NCBI GenBank assembly: GCA_016219545.1
Contig: JACRMH010000001.1
Location: forward strand, 1 to 44,846
DNA from: Chloroflexota bacterium
GTDB lineage: Bacteria > Chloroflexota > Anaerolineae > Anaerolineales > Villigracilaceae
DNA: 44,846 nucleotides
Direction: 5' to 3'
The notes under the pieces were generated by a model. That model was not told where the DNA came from. It was given only the letters and a program-made list of their open reading frames with translations, and made no database searches. This document shows positions 1-8,125 of this stretch, piece by piece. Position numbers and translations under genes: made by a program. The first letter of the stretch is position 1; each line of letters opens with the position of its first letter.

Positions 1-22
1 ACACCTTTTGTCACCGAACGGG

Positions 23-54
23 AAAGCGGAGCCGGGATACTCCAGCTCCGCTTT
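23..54. terminator. Hairpin, possible terminator at left edge
   Basis: Ten-base arms (AAAGCGGAGC and GCTCCGCTTT) pair perfectly around a 12-base loop. The first arm starts with AAA and the second ends with TTT, so the structure could end transcription in either direction. It lies beyond the end of the minus-strand gene at 180 and may also serve a gene outside the window. The T-tract is short, so this is only a moderate candidate. Confidence 0.4.
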
Positions 55-179
55 ATCGTTTACGTCTCGCTCTCAGTCTTCTTTGGCTTTCTCATCCGCC
101 CCCCTTCCTCTCCTTTTTATGAGATTCGGGGTGCTTCATGTCTGCGGACTCAACTGGATTTCTTAACTTAAAGAATTCT

Positions 180-1130
180 TCAGACCGTTATTTCCTCTGT
201 TACGGCCGTTGCCACTATGTTCTCCATGATCTGCCCCACCCTGGAGACATGTATAACTTTCACATGAGTCAGGAGAAGGATTTGTCCCTCCTGAATGCTT
301 TTATCGTAAATGTAGTTATCTTCCCCTGAAATGCCTGTTCCAATGACAAATCCAAGGGATGCGCCTATAAATGCTCCCGCCGCAATACCGCAAAGTGCGA
401 CAACTATTCCGACATTCCAGATCGGAACCGCGTTTATGGCTGTTGTTTGCACTGCGCCAATTCCTGCCAGCATACCGATCAGACTTCCCATCAGCGCGCC
501 TCCAACCATCCCTGAGACGCAGGTTTCAAAGACAGTCGGGGCTTTGGCTGTATAAGAGTCTGTGAAACTATGGATCATTTTCAACTGAACCGAGTCAAAT
601 TGAAGTCCGGCTTTCCCCAGCTCTGTTATCGCGTTCTCAACATATTTTTTCGAATTGAATACTTGTACGATCAAACGCACTCCATCCTTTCCCTTGATGA
701 ATTGGATCTGCTCGACCACTTTTCTAACTTCAACATATTGCCCTGCGACCAATTCCCGCGTTTCTGGAGGGAGGTTCTTTTTCAGGACAGATTCAAATGT
801 TCTTAGCGCAGCTTTTTCTCCAACCGTGATTTCATTCAGGATGATTTTTTCCCTCTCTTCATTTCCTGCGGCTAACGCGGAGAAGATATTGATCCTTCCA
901 CGATGCAGAATACCGCGGATGCTGGTTTTAGGTTTGATCTGATGCCCCAAACGACTCATCTCTGCCAGGATCTCAGCTTTGAATCGGGATCTCTGCTCGG
1001 CATGTGATTTGAATAATAATTTCAATCCCTGGTTTTTTGAGTTTGCGGCTGAAACCAAATACCCTCTTTCACCTGCCTCAACAATTCGGCAAAGATAGCT
1101 CAAAGTTTTACAAACGGATAAATTATTCAT
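180..1130 (-). CDS. PA2169-type four-helix-bundle protein with glycine-rich membrane domain
   Basis: The first ~140 residues resemble the DUF2383/PA2169 family: helical, with a repeated E-x-G-E/N-E-E-R pattern expected of a ferritin-like four-helix bundle. A short alpha/beta stretch follows, then a Gly/Ala-rich hydrophobic segment (about residues 205-268) that looks like a pair of membrane-inserted glycine-zipper helices, as in general-stress proteins. I chose the ATG at 1130 because a strong AAGGAG site sits 7 bases upstream; an in-frame start at 1193 has no such site. It is monocistronic on the minus strand. The biochemical function of the family is not settled; a stress or envelope role is inference. 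Confidence 0.65.
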   Translation of the reverse strand: MNNLSVCKTLSYLCRIVEAGERGYLVSAANSKNQGLKLLFKSHAEQRSRFKAEILAEMSRLGHQIKPKTSIRGILHRGRINIFSALAAGNEEREKIILNEITVGEKAALRTFESVLKKNLPPETRELVAGQYVEVRKVVEQIQFIKGKDGVRLIVQVFNSKKYVENAITELGKAGLQFDSVQLKMIHSFTDSYTAKAPTVFETCVSGMVGGALMGSLIGMLAGIGAVQTTAINAVPIWNVGIVVALCGIAAGAFIGASLGFVIGTGISGEDNYIYDKSIQEGQILLLTHVKVIHVSRVGQIMENIVATAVTEEITV

Positions 1131-1234
1131 CGTTGCATCTCCTTGTTCGATATATATGATTAGGGTAAGAGTCCCTCCAATAAGAATAGGCAAAGGCCCC
1201 CATCGTTCGACGGAGCCTCTGCCAGATCGATTTA

Positions 1235-1636
1235 TTATTCGCTGACGACAATAAGGGTGCCTGTCATTCCGGCCTCCAGATGTCCTTCAGTTCCGCAAAC
1301 AATTTCATAGGTCCCGGCTTCTGATGGCGCAGTGAAAGTCACTGTTTTAGACTTGCCAGGATCCACTTCCACTTCCCAGTAAATATTACCTTCATCTTCA
1401 TCGCCAAATTTATCGCCCGCGGTTTCCCCAAGATTCATGATGACATATTCATGAATAACTGCACCCTCATTTTTAATATTAACGGTGATTTCCCTGCCTG
1501 CTGGAATGGTATTTTCCATTGGGGCATACTTAAAGTCAGTCATGGTCAAATTCATTGTTGTGGAGGGACCGCCACAGGCCGTAAGCAAAAGGGACAACAC
1601 AAGAACACTGATAAGAAAGAAACCGGCTTTTTTCAT
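1235..1636 (-). CDS. Cupredoxin-like lipoprotein (type I copper protein)
   Basis: A 133-residue exported electron carrier candidate. Residues 1-20 are a lipoprotein signal peptide with lipobox LTAC and lipidated Cys21, so the mature protein should be membrane-anchored outside the cytoplasm. The rest is a single cupredoxin beta-sandwich. The expected type I copper ligands are present: His62 (in IHEYVIMN), Cys114, His119 and Met124 in the C-x4-H-x4-M loop near the C-terminus. A good AAAGGAG site precedes the ATG by 8 bases. No oxidase or nitrite reductase partner is nearby, so the redox partner is unknown. Plastocyanin- or sulfocyanin-like are alternative subfamily labels. Confidence 0.85.
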   Translation of the reverse strand: MKKAGFFLISVLVLSLLLTACGGPSTTMNLTMTDFKYAPMENTIPAGREITVNIKNEGAVIHEYVIMNLGETAGDKFGDEDEGNIYWEVEVDPGKSKTVTFTAPSEAGTYEIVCGTEGHLEAGMTGTLIVVSE

Positions 1637-2096
1637 TTTTATTCTCCTTTGTACGATAAATTAATTTGCCGATGAAGCAGCGACCATTCGGTGTGGCAGC
1701 ATCGAATAAGTTAGTATGATTGTATGTAAACCGGCGATATATTCAATGGTTCTATCGTGGTTATCAGGGTAATAAAAGTGCCATTTTTTATGAGGTGCGA
1801 TACCTAAAAGTATTAACCCCCACGGTTCATCAATTTCGGCTTAACACTGTCTTGTTTCTTCTTTTTTGCAGAATATTACACGAATGCTCGCGAGTTTTTA
1901 AAAACCATTTGTGAAAATCTGCGGAATTCGTGGCAGAAGAAGACTCTTGCCGGAGTTTTATTGTAGGTTTGATGGGATCATACTCATCCAGGTAATCCTG
2001 TGGAAATCAAAAGATTCCGGCAAATTGTGATGTTTATACTTTTCATACCCCTTGAAATTATTTCGATTCGGCTTACTATGGAATTGAGGAGAATTC
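1637..2096. other. Gene-free gap between divergent genes
   Basis: This 460-bp gap separates the minus-strand cupredoxin gene from the plus-strand methyltransferase operon, so promoters of both should lie here, but I see no convincing -35/-10 pair. It contains one imperfect hairpin repeat (1879-1932). Short open frames inside it have no coding character. No RNA gene recognised. Confidence 0.5.
1879..1932. repeat. Interspersed hairpin repeat, CACGAAT family
   Basis: Terminal arms CACGAAT (1879-1885) and ATTCGTG (1926-1932) are perfect inverted copies. The inside shares a CTCGCGAG/TTTTTAAA core with the reverse complement of the element at 30056-30099, so the two are members of one dispersed family in opposite orientation. 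Confidence 0.6.
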
Positions 2097-2711
2097 ATGG
2101 ACACACCATTTATTGATTCAATGATCCGCCTTTTGGGCGGATTGCTTGCATACACCATATTAGGCATCATTCTGCTTGGGATATGGCGCGGCGCTAAACG
2201 ACCAGCGGGACGCACAACCGGACTCAACGGCAACTGGCTCCGTTCCCCTTGGTTTTATCTTGCATCGACATTGCTTTTCGTTAGTGCCTCCTACTTCGGA
2301 TGGATCCCATTGCCGTTGACAATTTCACCGCAAACCCGCATCTGGATGCTGATGATCGGCTCGTTGTTATATTTCCCCGGCATGTTATTTGTATTGTGGG
2401 GACGAATGGCTCTTGGAAAAAACTACTTCGTCTCAACCGGCTTTGGCGCTCAATTATTCGAAGGACATCAATTGGTCACAAGCGGACCGTTTGCAATTGT
2501 ACGCAATCCGATGTACGCCGGTCTCATCGTTGCTTCAATTGGCGCTTTACTCATCTATCCCACATGGACAAGTTTGATCTTCGTCTGTACTTCTCCGCTT
2601 ACTTCAGTCCGCGCACATCGTGAAGAAGCGGCGCTTTCCGCTGAGTTTGGCGATCAATGGGATGAGTATTGCAAACGAGTCCCAGCGTTTTTTCCACGGC
2701 TGAAATTTTGA
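2097..2711 (+). CDS. Isoprenylcysteine carboxyl methyltransferase/PEMT-like membrane methyltransferase
   Basis: A 204-residue integral membrane protein with about five hydrophobic segments (near 12-30, 52-72, 84-101, 139-156, 158-170). The family signature is the cytosolic SAM-binding stretch at 124-142 (EGHQLVTSGPFAIVRNPMYA) and the C-terminal acidic/aromatic motif at 173-199 with REEAALSAEFGDQWDEY. These define the ICMT/PEMT superfamily, which methylates carboxyls, thiols or phospholipid amines. The substrate cannot be told from sequence. A GAGGAG site lies just upstream of the ATG. The next gene starts 11 bases after the stop, so two methyltransferases form an operon. Confidence 0.8.
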   Translation: MDTPFIDSMIRLLGGLLAYTILGIILLGIWRGAKRPAGRTTGLNGNWLRSPWFYLASTLLFVSASYFGWIPLPLTISPQTRIWMLMIGSLLYFPGMLFVLWGRMALGKNYFVSTGFGAQLFEGHQLVTSGPFAIVRNPMYAGLIVASIGALLIYPTWTSLIFVCTSPLTSVRAHREEAALSAEFGDQWDEYCKRVPAFFPRLKF

Positions 2712-2721
2712 AAGGTATCTC

Positions 2722-3531
2722 ATGGAAAAGATAGATACCAAAAACCTAAAAGATATTTCTGAAACTTTGCTTCTCACGCTCAATGTGCGTGCAAATGAAT
2801 CCCAGCGCCCCGATGCCATGATCAAAGATGACAAGGCCGTAGAGATGGTGAAAAGAATCAATTACGACTTCAAACATGCGCAGTTGAGGGCTTTTGATAA
2901 AGCAACGATCATCATGCGGATGCGGGAATTTGACCGCTTCGCGCGCAACTTTATAGCTGGTCATAAAAACCCGGTCATTATCCACATTGGGTGTGGACTT
3001 GATACACGCTTCGAGCGCGTCGCAGAGCGTGACGGCAAGGTTGAATGGTATGACCTCGACCTGCCGCCGGTTATTGAGTTGCGGCGGGAACTGATCGAAG
3101 AAAGTGAAGGAAGGCATCATCTCATCGAAGCTTCTGTTTTTGAAGATGCATGGATGGAAAATATCAACCCTCAGAGTCCGATCCTCTTTATAGCTGAAGG
3201 TGTCCTGCCTTATTTTGAGGAAGCGCAGGTCAAAACATTATTCCTCAAAATAAGCGAACACTTCAAGGACGCAGAATTTGTGTTCGATGCAATGGACCCT
3301 TTTGCGACCTGGGCGGATAACTTCAAGCTGAAACGCACCAAAATGTCAGCGCGCCTGCATTGGGGTTTGAAAAATTCCCGGGAGATCGAATCCTGGAAAA
3401 ACGGCTTCCGCCTTCTGGATGAATGGTATTACTTCGATCAGCCCGAACCAAGATTGAAGTCCTATTATTGGATCCGTCTCTTCCCCAAGATAGCCAGGTC
3501 AGTCGGGATTTTGCATTATCGACTCGGGTAA
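2722..3531 (+). CDS. Class I SAM methyltransferase, leucine carboxyl methyltransferase (LCMT) family
   Basis: A 269-residue soluble protein of the LCMT/PPM1 family, which in bacteria mostly comprises O-methyltransferases related to polyketide-tailoring enzymes such as TcmP. Visible motifs are the SAM-binding motif IIHIGCGLDTRF (86-97), the acidic strand WYDLDLPPVIELRR (about 109-122), and the post-motif IAEGVLPYFEEAQVK near 158-172. The start has AAAGG 7 bases upstream. It follows the ICMT-like gene by 11 bases and is probably co-transcribed. The substrate is unknown; with no biosynthetic cluster nearby, I would not assign a natural-product role. The stop codon runs straight into the A-tract of the downstream bidirectional hairpin. 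Confidence 0.82.
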   Translation: MEKIDTKNLKDISETLLLTLNVRANESQRPDAMIKDDKAVEMVKRINYDFKHAQLRAFDKATIIMRMREFDRFARNFIAGHKNPVIIHIGCGLDTRFERVAERDGKVEWYDLDLPPVIELRRELIEESEGRHHLIEASVFEDAWMENINPQSPILFIAEGVLPYFEEAQVKTLFLKISEHFKDAEFVFDAMDPFATWADNFKLKRTKMSARLHWGLKNSREIESWKNGFRLLDEWYYFDQPEPRLKSYYWIRLFPKIARSVGILHYRLG

Positions 3532-3560
3532 AAAAAAGCCGCGAGCATTTGTTCGCGGCT
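3531..3560 (-). terminator. Intrinsic terminator between convergent genes
   Basis: Hairpin with arms AGCCGCGA (3537-3544) and TCGCGGCT (3553-3560) around an 8-base loop, next to a run of seven A on the plus strand (seven U for minus-strand transcripts). It therefore best terminates the minus-strand gene ending at 3574. Its T-tract overlaps the plus-strand stop codon TAA at 3529-3531. Confidence 0.8.
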
Positions 3561-3573
3561 TCGGAAAAATCCA

Positions 3574-4380
3574 TTAGCGGGGCAATGAAAAATGGATCAA
3601 CATGCCATCATCCATTTCTTCCATCGTCATTTTGCCATTGTGCAATTTGATCAACGCTGTGCTGACAAAGCCGAGCATGGCGGAATCCATCTCAAACTTA
3701 TCCCGTGACTTTTCGCCCTTACTTTGAATAGTGACCATCAACTCATTTGCTCCTTCCCTCGCGGAAAGAGAGAGCGAGCCTTCGGTCATGCGGATCGCGG
3801 CATAAGTCAACAAATGATTGATCACCAGACTCAGGCGGATATCATCAACTTTGAAGATGGATCTGGAAACTTCTATCACAGTCGATAATTTTTTTGTGGG
3901 GTTTTGGATCTGCCATCGTTCGGCGGCTTTGCCAATGAGATTGACCATATCGCATTCATCAAGAGACAGTTTCATATGTCCATTGTTCAAACGCGCCATA
4001 TCCACCAGGTTATTCATCATTGCCAACATGCGCTGACCGCCATTAAAGACCGTGGTCAGGTCTGCAACCTGCGTCTCGTTGACCGGACCGTCAATGCCTT
4101 TCATCACCACCCGCGAAAAACCGATGATGGCGTTGAGCGGCGTTTTCAAGTCATGCGCCGCCCATGAGATAAAGTCATCGAGGTCAATGTGACCTGTTTC
4201 CTGGCTGCCCCAAACCAGCTTCTCGATCACCTTTGGATCCCCGGCCAGCGCCATAGCCTGCTCATCATTCAACTTGTGAGTCTGATATAAGCGGATCGCC
4301 AATTCTGTTCTGGCTTGCTCGGGCGTAAGATTCGCGGCCTGCAACAACTCGGTTGGTATTTCAAGAATGGTTATATCCAT
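3574..4380 (-). CDS. UPF0175-HisKA fusion with degenerate histidine kinase ATPase domain
   Basis: Residues 1-55 match the UPF0175 pattern (I-x-I-P-x-E-L-L, then a conserved ELAIRLYQTHKL helix and AxALAG), a small fold found in antitoxin-like proteins. Residues 67-135 are a HisKA dimerisation domain with an intact H-box, AAHDLKTPLNAIIGFS, phospho-acceptor His76. The C-terminal ~110 residues keep the layout of an HATPase domain, but the ATP-binding residues are gone: the N-box Asn is replaced in HLLTYAAIRMTEG, the DxGxG box reads SKGEKS, and the second glycine box reads LGFVSTALIKLHNG. Autophosphorylation is therefore doubtful; a phospho-acceptor, scaffold or sensor role is inference. No response regulator is adjacent. 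The start is the first ATG; no strong ribosome site is visible. Confidence 0.75.
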   Translation of the reverse strand: MDITILEIPTELLQAANLTPEQARTELAIRLYQTHKLNDEQAMALAGDPKVIEKLVWGSQETGHIDLDDFISWAAHDLKTPLNAIIGFSRVVMKGIDGPVNETQVADLTTVFNGGQRMLAMMNNLVDMARLNNGHMKLSLDECDMVNLIGKAAERWQIQNPTKKLSTVIEVSRSIFKVDDIRLSLVINHLLTYAAIRMTEGSLSLSAREGANELMVTIQSKGEKSRDKFEMDSAMLGFVSTALIKLHNGKMTMEEMDDGMLIHFSLPR

Positions 4381-4412
4381 TAGGTCCGCCTATGTATGTT
4401 GAAAGGATCAAC

Positions 4413-4437
4413 GGCGGCGACCTAATAGGTCGCCGCC
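4413..4437. repeat. Perfect palindrome, variable-core repeat class
   Basis: Twelve-base arms (GGCGGCGACCTA and its complement) surround a single A. It sits between the end of the dehydrogenase gene and the start of the UPF0175-HisKA gene. The layout, perfect arms with a one-base centre, matches the elements at 15746 and 28666. Confidence 0.7.
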
Positions 4438-4453
4438 ACAACTTCAAAATTTT

Positions 4454-5299
4454 CTAATACTTGTAAAACCCACGTCCTGTTTTTCGCCCCAAATATCCTG
4501 CATCCACCATCTTCCTCAACAAATAAGCAGGACGATATTTATCTTCGCCGAGATCGCGCTGCAAAACTTCCATCACGAACAGGACCACATCCAAACCGAT
4601 CAAATCCGCCAAGGTGAGCGGACCCATGGGATGATTCATTCCCAATTTCATTACCTGGTCAATTGCTTCAGGTGTACCGACATTTTCCTGCAAGGCAAAG
4701 ACCGCTTCGTTGATCATGGGGCACAAGATTCTATTTGATATAAATCCCGGCGAGTCATTCGCTTCGACGGGTTCCTTACCCATGACCTTGCATAAGTCCA
4801 CGATGGTCTTTGTGGTTTCATCCGTTGTGGCGATTCCGCGGATGATCTCGACCAATTTCATTAATGGAACCGGGTTCATGAAATGCATCCCGATCACTTT
4901 ATCAGGTCGCTTGGTCACCGCTGCAATTTTTGTAATTGAGATCGAAGATGTATTTGAAGCAAGAATGACGCCCTCGTGTGCATTGGCATCCATATCTTTG
5001 AATATCTTGAATTTCAAATCCGGGTTTTCTGTCGCGGCCTCGATAACAAGGTCCGCGTCTTTCATGGTGGACATATCACTTACAAAATATATTTTATCCG
5101 CTGAAGCTTTCTGCTCCGCATTGATCGTGCCCTTCTCCAAAAGTTTTGCAGTGGATTTGGTAATCGTCGCTTTTGCTTTTTCGAGTGCGGCAGGCATTAC
5201 ATCCATACAGGTCACTTGATAACCGGATGTGGCGGCGACCTGTGCAATGCCGTTGCCCATTGTCCCAGCCCCAATCACAAAAATATTTTTGATGGTCAT
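4454..5299 (-). CDS. hbd: 3-hydroxybutyryl-CoA dehydrogenase
   Basis: A 281-residue soluble NAD(P)-dependent dehydrogenase interconverting acetoacetyl-CoA and 3-hydroxybutyryl-CoA; the usual family length is about 280. The N-terminal Rossmann motif is [11 protein letters not shown] (10-20). The catalytic region has [18 protein letters not shown] with the catalytic His, and [11 protein letters not shown]. The C-terminal domain carries the helix with [15 protein letters not shown] and ends [11 protein letters not shown], typical of Hbd/PaaH. GGAG lies 8 bases before the ATG. An acetyl-CoA acetyltransferase on the same strand at 9-10 kb provides the matching acetoacetyl-CoA step, though they are not one operon. 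Longer-chain 3-hydroxyacyl-CoA substrates are possible. Confidence 0.93.
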   Translation of the reverse strand: MTIKNIFVIGAGTMGNGIAQVAATSGYQVTCMDVMPAALEKAKATITKSTAKLLEKGTINAEQKASADKIYFVSDMSTMKDADLVIEAATENPDLKFKIFKDMDANAHEGVILASNTSSISITKIAAVTKRPDKVIGMHFMNPVPLMKLVEIIRGIATTDETTKTIVDLCKVMGKEPVEANDSPGFISNRILCPMINEAVFALQENVGTPEAIDQVMKLGMNHPMGPLTLADLIGLDVVLFVMEVLQRDLGEDKYRPAYLLRKMVDAGYLGRKTGRGFYKY

Positions 5300-5314
5300 A
5301 TATATTCTCCTATC

Positions 5315-5412
5315 ATGTCGTTGCGAGGAGGGTGCTCTTCCCGACGACGCAATCCCCTGTTTAATGGGAGATTGCTTCGGGCGAAGAACAAGAACGCCCT
5401 CGCAACGACATG
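5315..5412. repeat. Long inverted repeat, CATTGCGAGG-type MITE-like element
   Basis: Sixteen-base outer arms at 5315-5330 and 5397-5412 are near-perfect inverted copies (CATGTCGTTGCGAGG... and its complement). The inside contains ATTGCTTCGGGCGAAGAAC. The element fills the gap between the DinB-like gene and the dehydrogenase gene. Related words (TCATTGCGAGG, GAGATTGCTTC) recur at 17531-17672. Confidence 0.7.
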
Positions 5413-5416
5413 TTAT

Positions 5417-5899
5417 TTAGATTTTTTTCCATAACTTTACATTATTCTGTATTTGCTCGATATGCCCGGGGATGTGACGTGCGTAAATGGTGAGCCACTT
5501 ATCGAAAGTATATGGCTCGTTCATTTCCGGGTGGACGATGGCATGGGTGAACACTTCCTCAGGCTGCCGCTTGAGCAATTCATAGGTTGTCTTTCTGGCA
5601 AGCCTTGTCACTTCCAGCGCGTCTTCGAGATTGTGATCGTGATACTTCAAAGTATCCGCCCATAGCGCCTGATCGTAGCCCATCAAGATTCCGCCCGGTT
5701 CAACGATCAATTTGCGCGCGCGCAAGGCTGCATTGGATTCAGAGTCTGCGATATGGATGATGACCTCGTGGACGCTCCATTCTGTTGGCTCAGGCTTGAA
5801 CTTCATCGCCTCAGCCGGGACCTGATCCAGCGCGGCTTTCAACAAGGCGAATCCACGCCCATAGAGTTCCAGCTTTTCATTACGTTCAGTTTTATCCAT
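5417..5899 (-). CDS. DinB-like/DUF664 four-helix protein
   Basis: A 160-residue protein of the DinB/YfiT superfamily, a helical bundle that often binds a divalent metal through three histidines. Candidate ligands are His in EWSVHEVIIHIADSE near residue 45-52 and His in the C-terminal IYARHIPGHIEQIQ. A WLTIYARHIPGHIEQI helix of this kind is a hallmark of the family. The ATG at 5899 is preferred over a TTG at 5914; GAGG precedes it by 9 bases. Characterised relatives include thiol-dependent transferases, but nothing here fixes a substrate. Confidence 0.75.
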   Translation of the reverse strand: MDKTERNEKLELYGRGFALLKAALDQVPAEAMKFKPEPTEWSVHEVIIHIADSESNAALRARKLIVEPGGILMGYDQALWADTLKYHDHNLEDALEVTRLARKTTYELLKRQPEEVFTHAIVHPEMNEPYTFDKWLTIYARHIPGHIEQIQNNVKLWKKI

Positions 5900-5916
5900 T
5901 ATTTTTTTCCTCAATA

Positions 5917-5969
5917 CTCTGGTGGTTTAGTAGCGCGGGTGATCTTTTCGCGCGTATCGAAACCACCGA
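5917..5969 (-). repeat. 53-bp repeat, copy 1 (inverted relative to 8964-9016)
   Basis: The reverse complement begins TCGGTGGTTTCGATACG and ends AAACCACCAGAG; the element at 8964-9016 begins CGGGTGGTTTCGATACG and ends TAACCACCAGAG. Both are 53 bp and share GAAAAG in the middle. Each has partly self-complementary ends (GGTGGTTT/AAACCACC). The pair brackets the three-gene module at 5973-8893. Confidence 0.7.
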
Positions 5970-5972
5970 ATC

Positions 5973-6269
5973 TCACTTAGGCATTTTCTCTTTGAGTTTC
6001 TCATCCCGCTCGCGGATCGCGCCAAGCAGACGAGCCTGTTCCGCTTTCAATTCAAGATTCTCCTGCTCGGCTCGTGCCAGGCGGACAGCGCCTGTGCGCC
6101 CCAAAGCGCGGCCGCCAGCCAGATCCACCAGGAGCGCAAGCAGGTAGCCGATCATACCAATGAGCACCACCCACCATTGCTGGATGATGATCGCCGTGAC
6201 GATGCTCATGATGAACACGATCCAGCCGTAGACATCCAGCAAAAACCAAAACGGACGTGTCTTTTGCAT
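5973..6269 (-). CDS. Small membrane protein with C-terminal coiled coil
   Basis: A 98-residue protein with two hydrophobic helices (about 8-28 and 31-52) followed by a charged helix (62-98) rich in Glu, Lys, Arg and Ala that should form a coiled coil (AEQENLELKAEQARLL). It starts 2 bases after the stop of the VWA gene and has a GGAG site inside that gene's end, so it is translationally linked to it. I do not recognise a named family. An assembly partner or membrane anchor for the VWA protein is inference from the operon only. Confidence 0.65.
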   Translation of the reverse strand: MQKTRPFWFLLDVYGWIVFIMSIVTAIIIQQWWVVLIGMIGYLLALLVDLAGGRALGRTGAVRLARAEQENLELKAEQARLLGAIRERDEKLKEKMPK

Positions 6270-6271
6270 GT

Positions 6272-8050
6272 CTATTGCTCCGCTGAAATGGCGTTGTAGA
6301 TCGTTTCGATGGTGGTCGGGTCGCCCTTGAAGGTCTTGCCATTGGTGCGGTTGGCAATGCGCAGCATCAAGTCGGCATCGGCATCTTCACCGAAAGCAAT
6401 GGTGAAGAGTTTTGTCCCATCAACACTCTCGCCGCTGGGCAGACAGTTGAACATTTGGTTCTGCGTGTTATTGCTGGAAGTATCCTGTCCATCTGACAAT
6501 AGAACGATGCCATACAAGCGTTTTTCATTATTGGCTTCGTGTGCTGCCTGGAGGGAATTGATCCTTTCCGTTGCGCGGCAGACGGCATCATAAAGCGGGG
6601 TACTGCCATTGGCATAGATGCCATTGAGTTTATTTGTCAGTTCTTCGCTGATGTCGCCGGCACGTCCGCCGCCAAGTTCATAAATATCCTTGTCACCGCT
6701 GAAGACCATTAGGTAAATTTCATCGTTCGGGTCAAGCCGCCCAATAAAATTGATGGAACTATCTACGGCGCTCTTGATCTTCTCGCCTTCCATGCTGCCT
6801 GAAATATCCAGCATCATCACGATGGTGGCTTTTTTCTTGGTCTGGTGGAAGACATCTTTAACAGCCGATGAAACCTCCGCAGACGGACTTTGCAGGGCGG
6901 GCACTATGTCAGTGGTGACTCGCGGATCGGTACCATTCTCAATTGTCAGCGGGGCATGAAGCGGGACCGAAGTGTCCACCGGTCTCAGGTAGTAGGTAAT
7001 GGCCATTTCCTGCTGAGGCTTGTCAAGCAGGTAATCGCGGAAAATTTTTGCGGCATCTTTTTGGTCGTCCGTAACCCAATCACCATCGAGGATGCAATAC
7101 GGCTGCTCGCTCCAGAACGTGCCTTTGGATGGGAAGATGAACACGAGCGGATAGCGCATGGTGGAGGCGAACTCGGCATTGGTTTTGAGCATTTCTGCTT
7201 CGCTGGATGTGACAGCGTGAAGATATTCGGGTCCGCGCTGCGCCAGAATTTGCATCAGCGGACGGTTTTGCAGCCCATAATGATAGGTGTTTTGCTCCAC
7301 GCCACGGAAGGCTTCCACGACGGCATCGGAATAAACTTGATCTGCGGTCAATCCGCTGGTTTCGCCAACACTGGAATAAGCCAGCGCCGTCATGCTGAGC
7401 AGACCCGCATTTGAATAATCGGGATGCGTGTGACCGAATTTGAACTGTCCCCATTCGGGATGCCCAATACTTGCCCAACCCTGCGGATCGGCGGAAAGTT
7501 TTACGATGTCATCCCAACTGATGGGTTTATCCGGCCAACCGAGAGCTTCTGCCATCGGACGCCACATGGCAAAACCGATCGGCGCATAAATAGTCTGCAC
7601 ACATGCGTCGGGGATGAGGACTTTGCCATTGCGGTCACGCCAGACGCGGTTCGCTTCATCTATCCATGACTGGTCGCCGGGACTCCACACGACAGGCTGA
7701 CTCGTCCCGTCGAGAATGGCCTTCTGAGAGCCGCCCGAAGTGACATGTTTTACGGTGACAAAGATGACCTCGCCCGAAGCGGCTTTGTGTTCTTCCCGAT
7801 TGAACTGCGCCACGACCGCGTTCATCCAATCTTCTTTTGTGTTGGAGGATGAGACTTCGATGGCAAGGGCATTCGTCGGAGCCGTGGGTGTGGAGGTCCC
7901 AATGACTTCAACCCCTGAAACTGGATCATTGGTTTGATTGAGAAGTTTGGGAATGATCAAAGCCCCAATCACGATACAGGCAAAAAGCATCACCGCCAAT
8001 ACAACAACAATTACTCCCCATGAGACTTTTGGTTTTTCAGAATAAGACAT
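6272..8050 (-). CDS. Membrane-anchored substrate-binding and VWA domain protein
   Basis: A 592-residue surface protein. An uncleaved N-terminal helix (about 12-35) anchors it outside the cell. A type 2 periplasmic-binding-like domain spans about 60-375 (SSNTKEDWMNAVVAQFN, GSQKAILDG, WSPGDQSW, PISWDDIVKL are typical of extracellular solute-binding proteins). A von Willebrand A domain spans about 405-592 with a full MIDAS: DISGS (415-419), the Thr in GSTPLYDA (~485) and Asp in LLSDGQD (~519). GGAGGA stands 6 bases before the ATG. The small membrane protein follows by 2 bases and a SUMF1-like gene lies upstream on the same strand. Ligand-sensing or adhesion is plausible; the ligand is unknown. 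No ABC permease is present. Confidence 0.88.
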   Translation of the reverse strand: MSYSEKPKVSWGVIVVVLAVMLFACIVIGALIIPKLLNQTNDPVSGVEVIGTSTPTAPTNALAIEVSSSNTKEDWMNAVVAQFNREEHKAASGEVIFVTVKHVTSGGSQKAILDGTSQPVVWSPGDQSWIDEANRVWRDRNGKVLIPDACVQTIYAPIGFAMWRPMAEALGWPDKPISWDDIVKLSADPQGWASIGHPEWGQFKFGHTHPDYSNAGLLSMTALAYSSVGETSGLTADQVYSDAVVEAFRGVEQNTYHYGLQNRPLMQILAQRGPEYLHAVTSSEAEMLKTNAEFASTMRYPLVFIFPSKGTFWSEQPYCILDGDWVTDDQKDAAKIFRDYLLDKPQQEMAITYYLRPVDTSVPLHAPLTIENGTDPRVTTDIVPALQSPSAEVSSAVKDVFHQTKKKATIVMMLDISGSMEGEKIKSAVDSSINFIGRLDPNDEIYLMVFSGDKDIYELGGGRAGDISEELTNKLNGIYANGSTPLYDAVCRATERINSLQAAHEANNEKRLYGIVLLSDGQDTSSNNTQNQMFNCLPSGESVDGTKLFTIAFGEDADADLMLRIANRTNGKTFKGDPTTIETIYNAISAEQ

Positions 8051-8070
8051 GGCGTTCCTCCAGATTATCT

Positions 8071-8119
8071 TGTAGGGGCGGGGTTATCCCGCCCAGGGCG
8101 AGGAGACCTCGCCCCTACA
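8071..8119. repeat. Palindromic repeat with TGTAGGGGCG borders
   Basis: Outer arms TGTAGGGGCGGGGT and ACCTCGCCCCTACA pair with one mismatch; the inside holds two further GC-rich inverted words (GGGGTTATCCCGCCC and GGGCGAGGAGACCTCGCCC). It lies between the SUMF1-like gene and the VWA gene and could fold as a strong hairpin in their shared transcript. Confidence 0.7.
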
Positions 8120-8125
8120 TCATCA

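Noticed and set aside
331..942. Overlapping plus-strand open frames opposite the PA2169-type gene
   Set aside because: They have no ribosome sites and odd composition, and mirror the codon pattern of the real minus-strand gene.
3574..4380. A normal toxin-antitoxin pair at the UPF0175 gene
   Set aside because: UPF0175 antitoxins usually sit beside a PIN toxin; here neither neighbour is a toxin and the domain is fused to HisKA.
5315..5412. Riboswitch or attenuator upstream of the dehydrogenase gene
   Set aside because: The wording recurs at 17531-17672 in front of an unrelated gene and lacks a T-tract, so it is a dispersed repeat.
6890..7414. A 174-residue plus-strand open frame inside the VWA gene
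   Set aside because: The minus-strand gene has clear domains and motifs over the same bases; the plus-strand product matches nothing recognisable.
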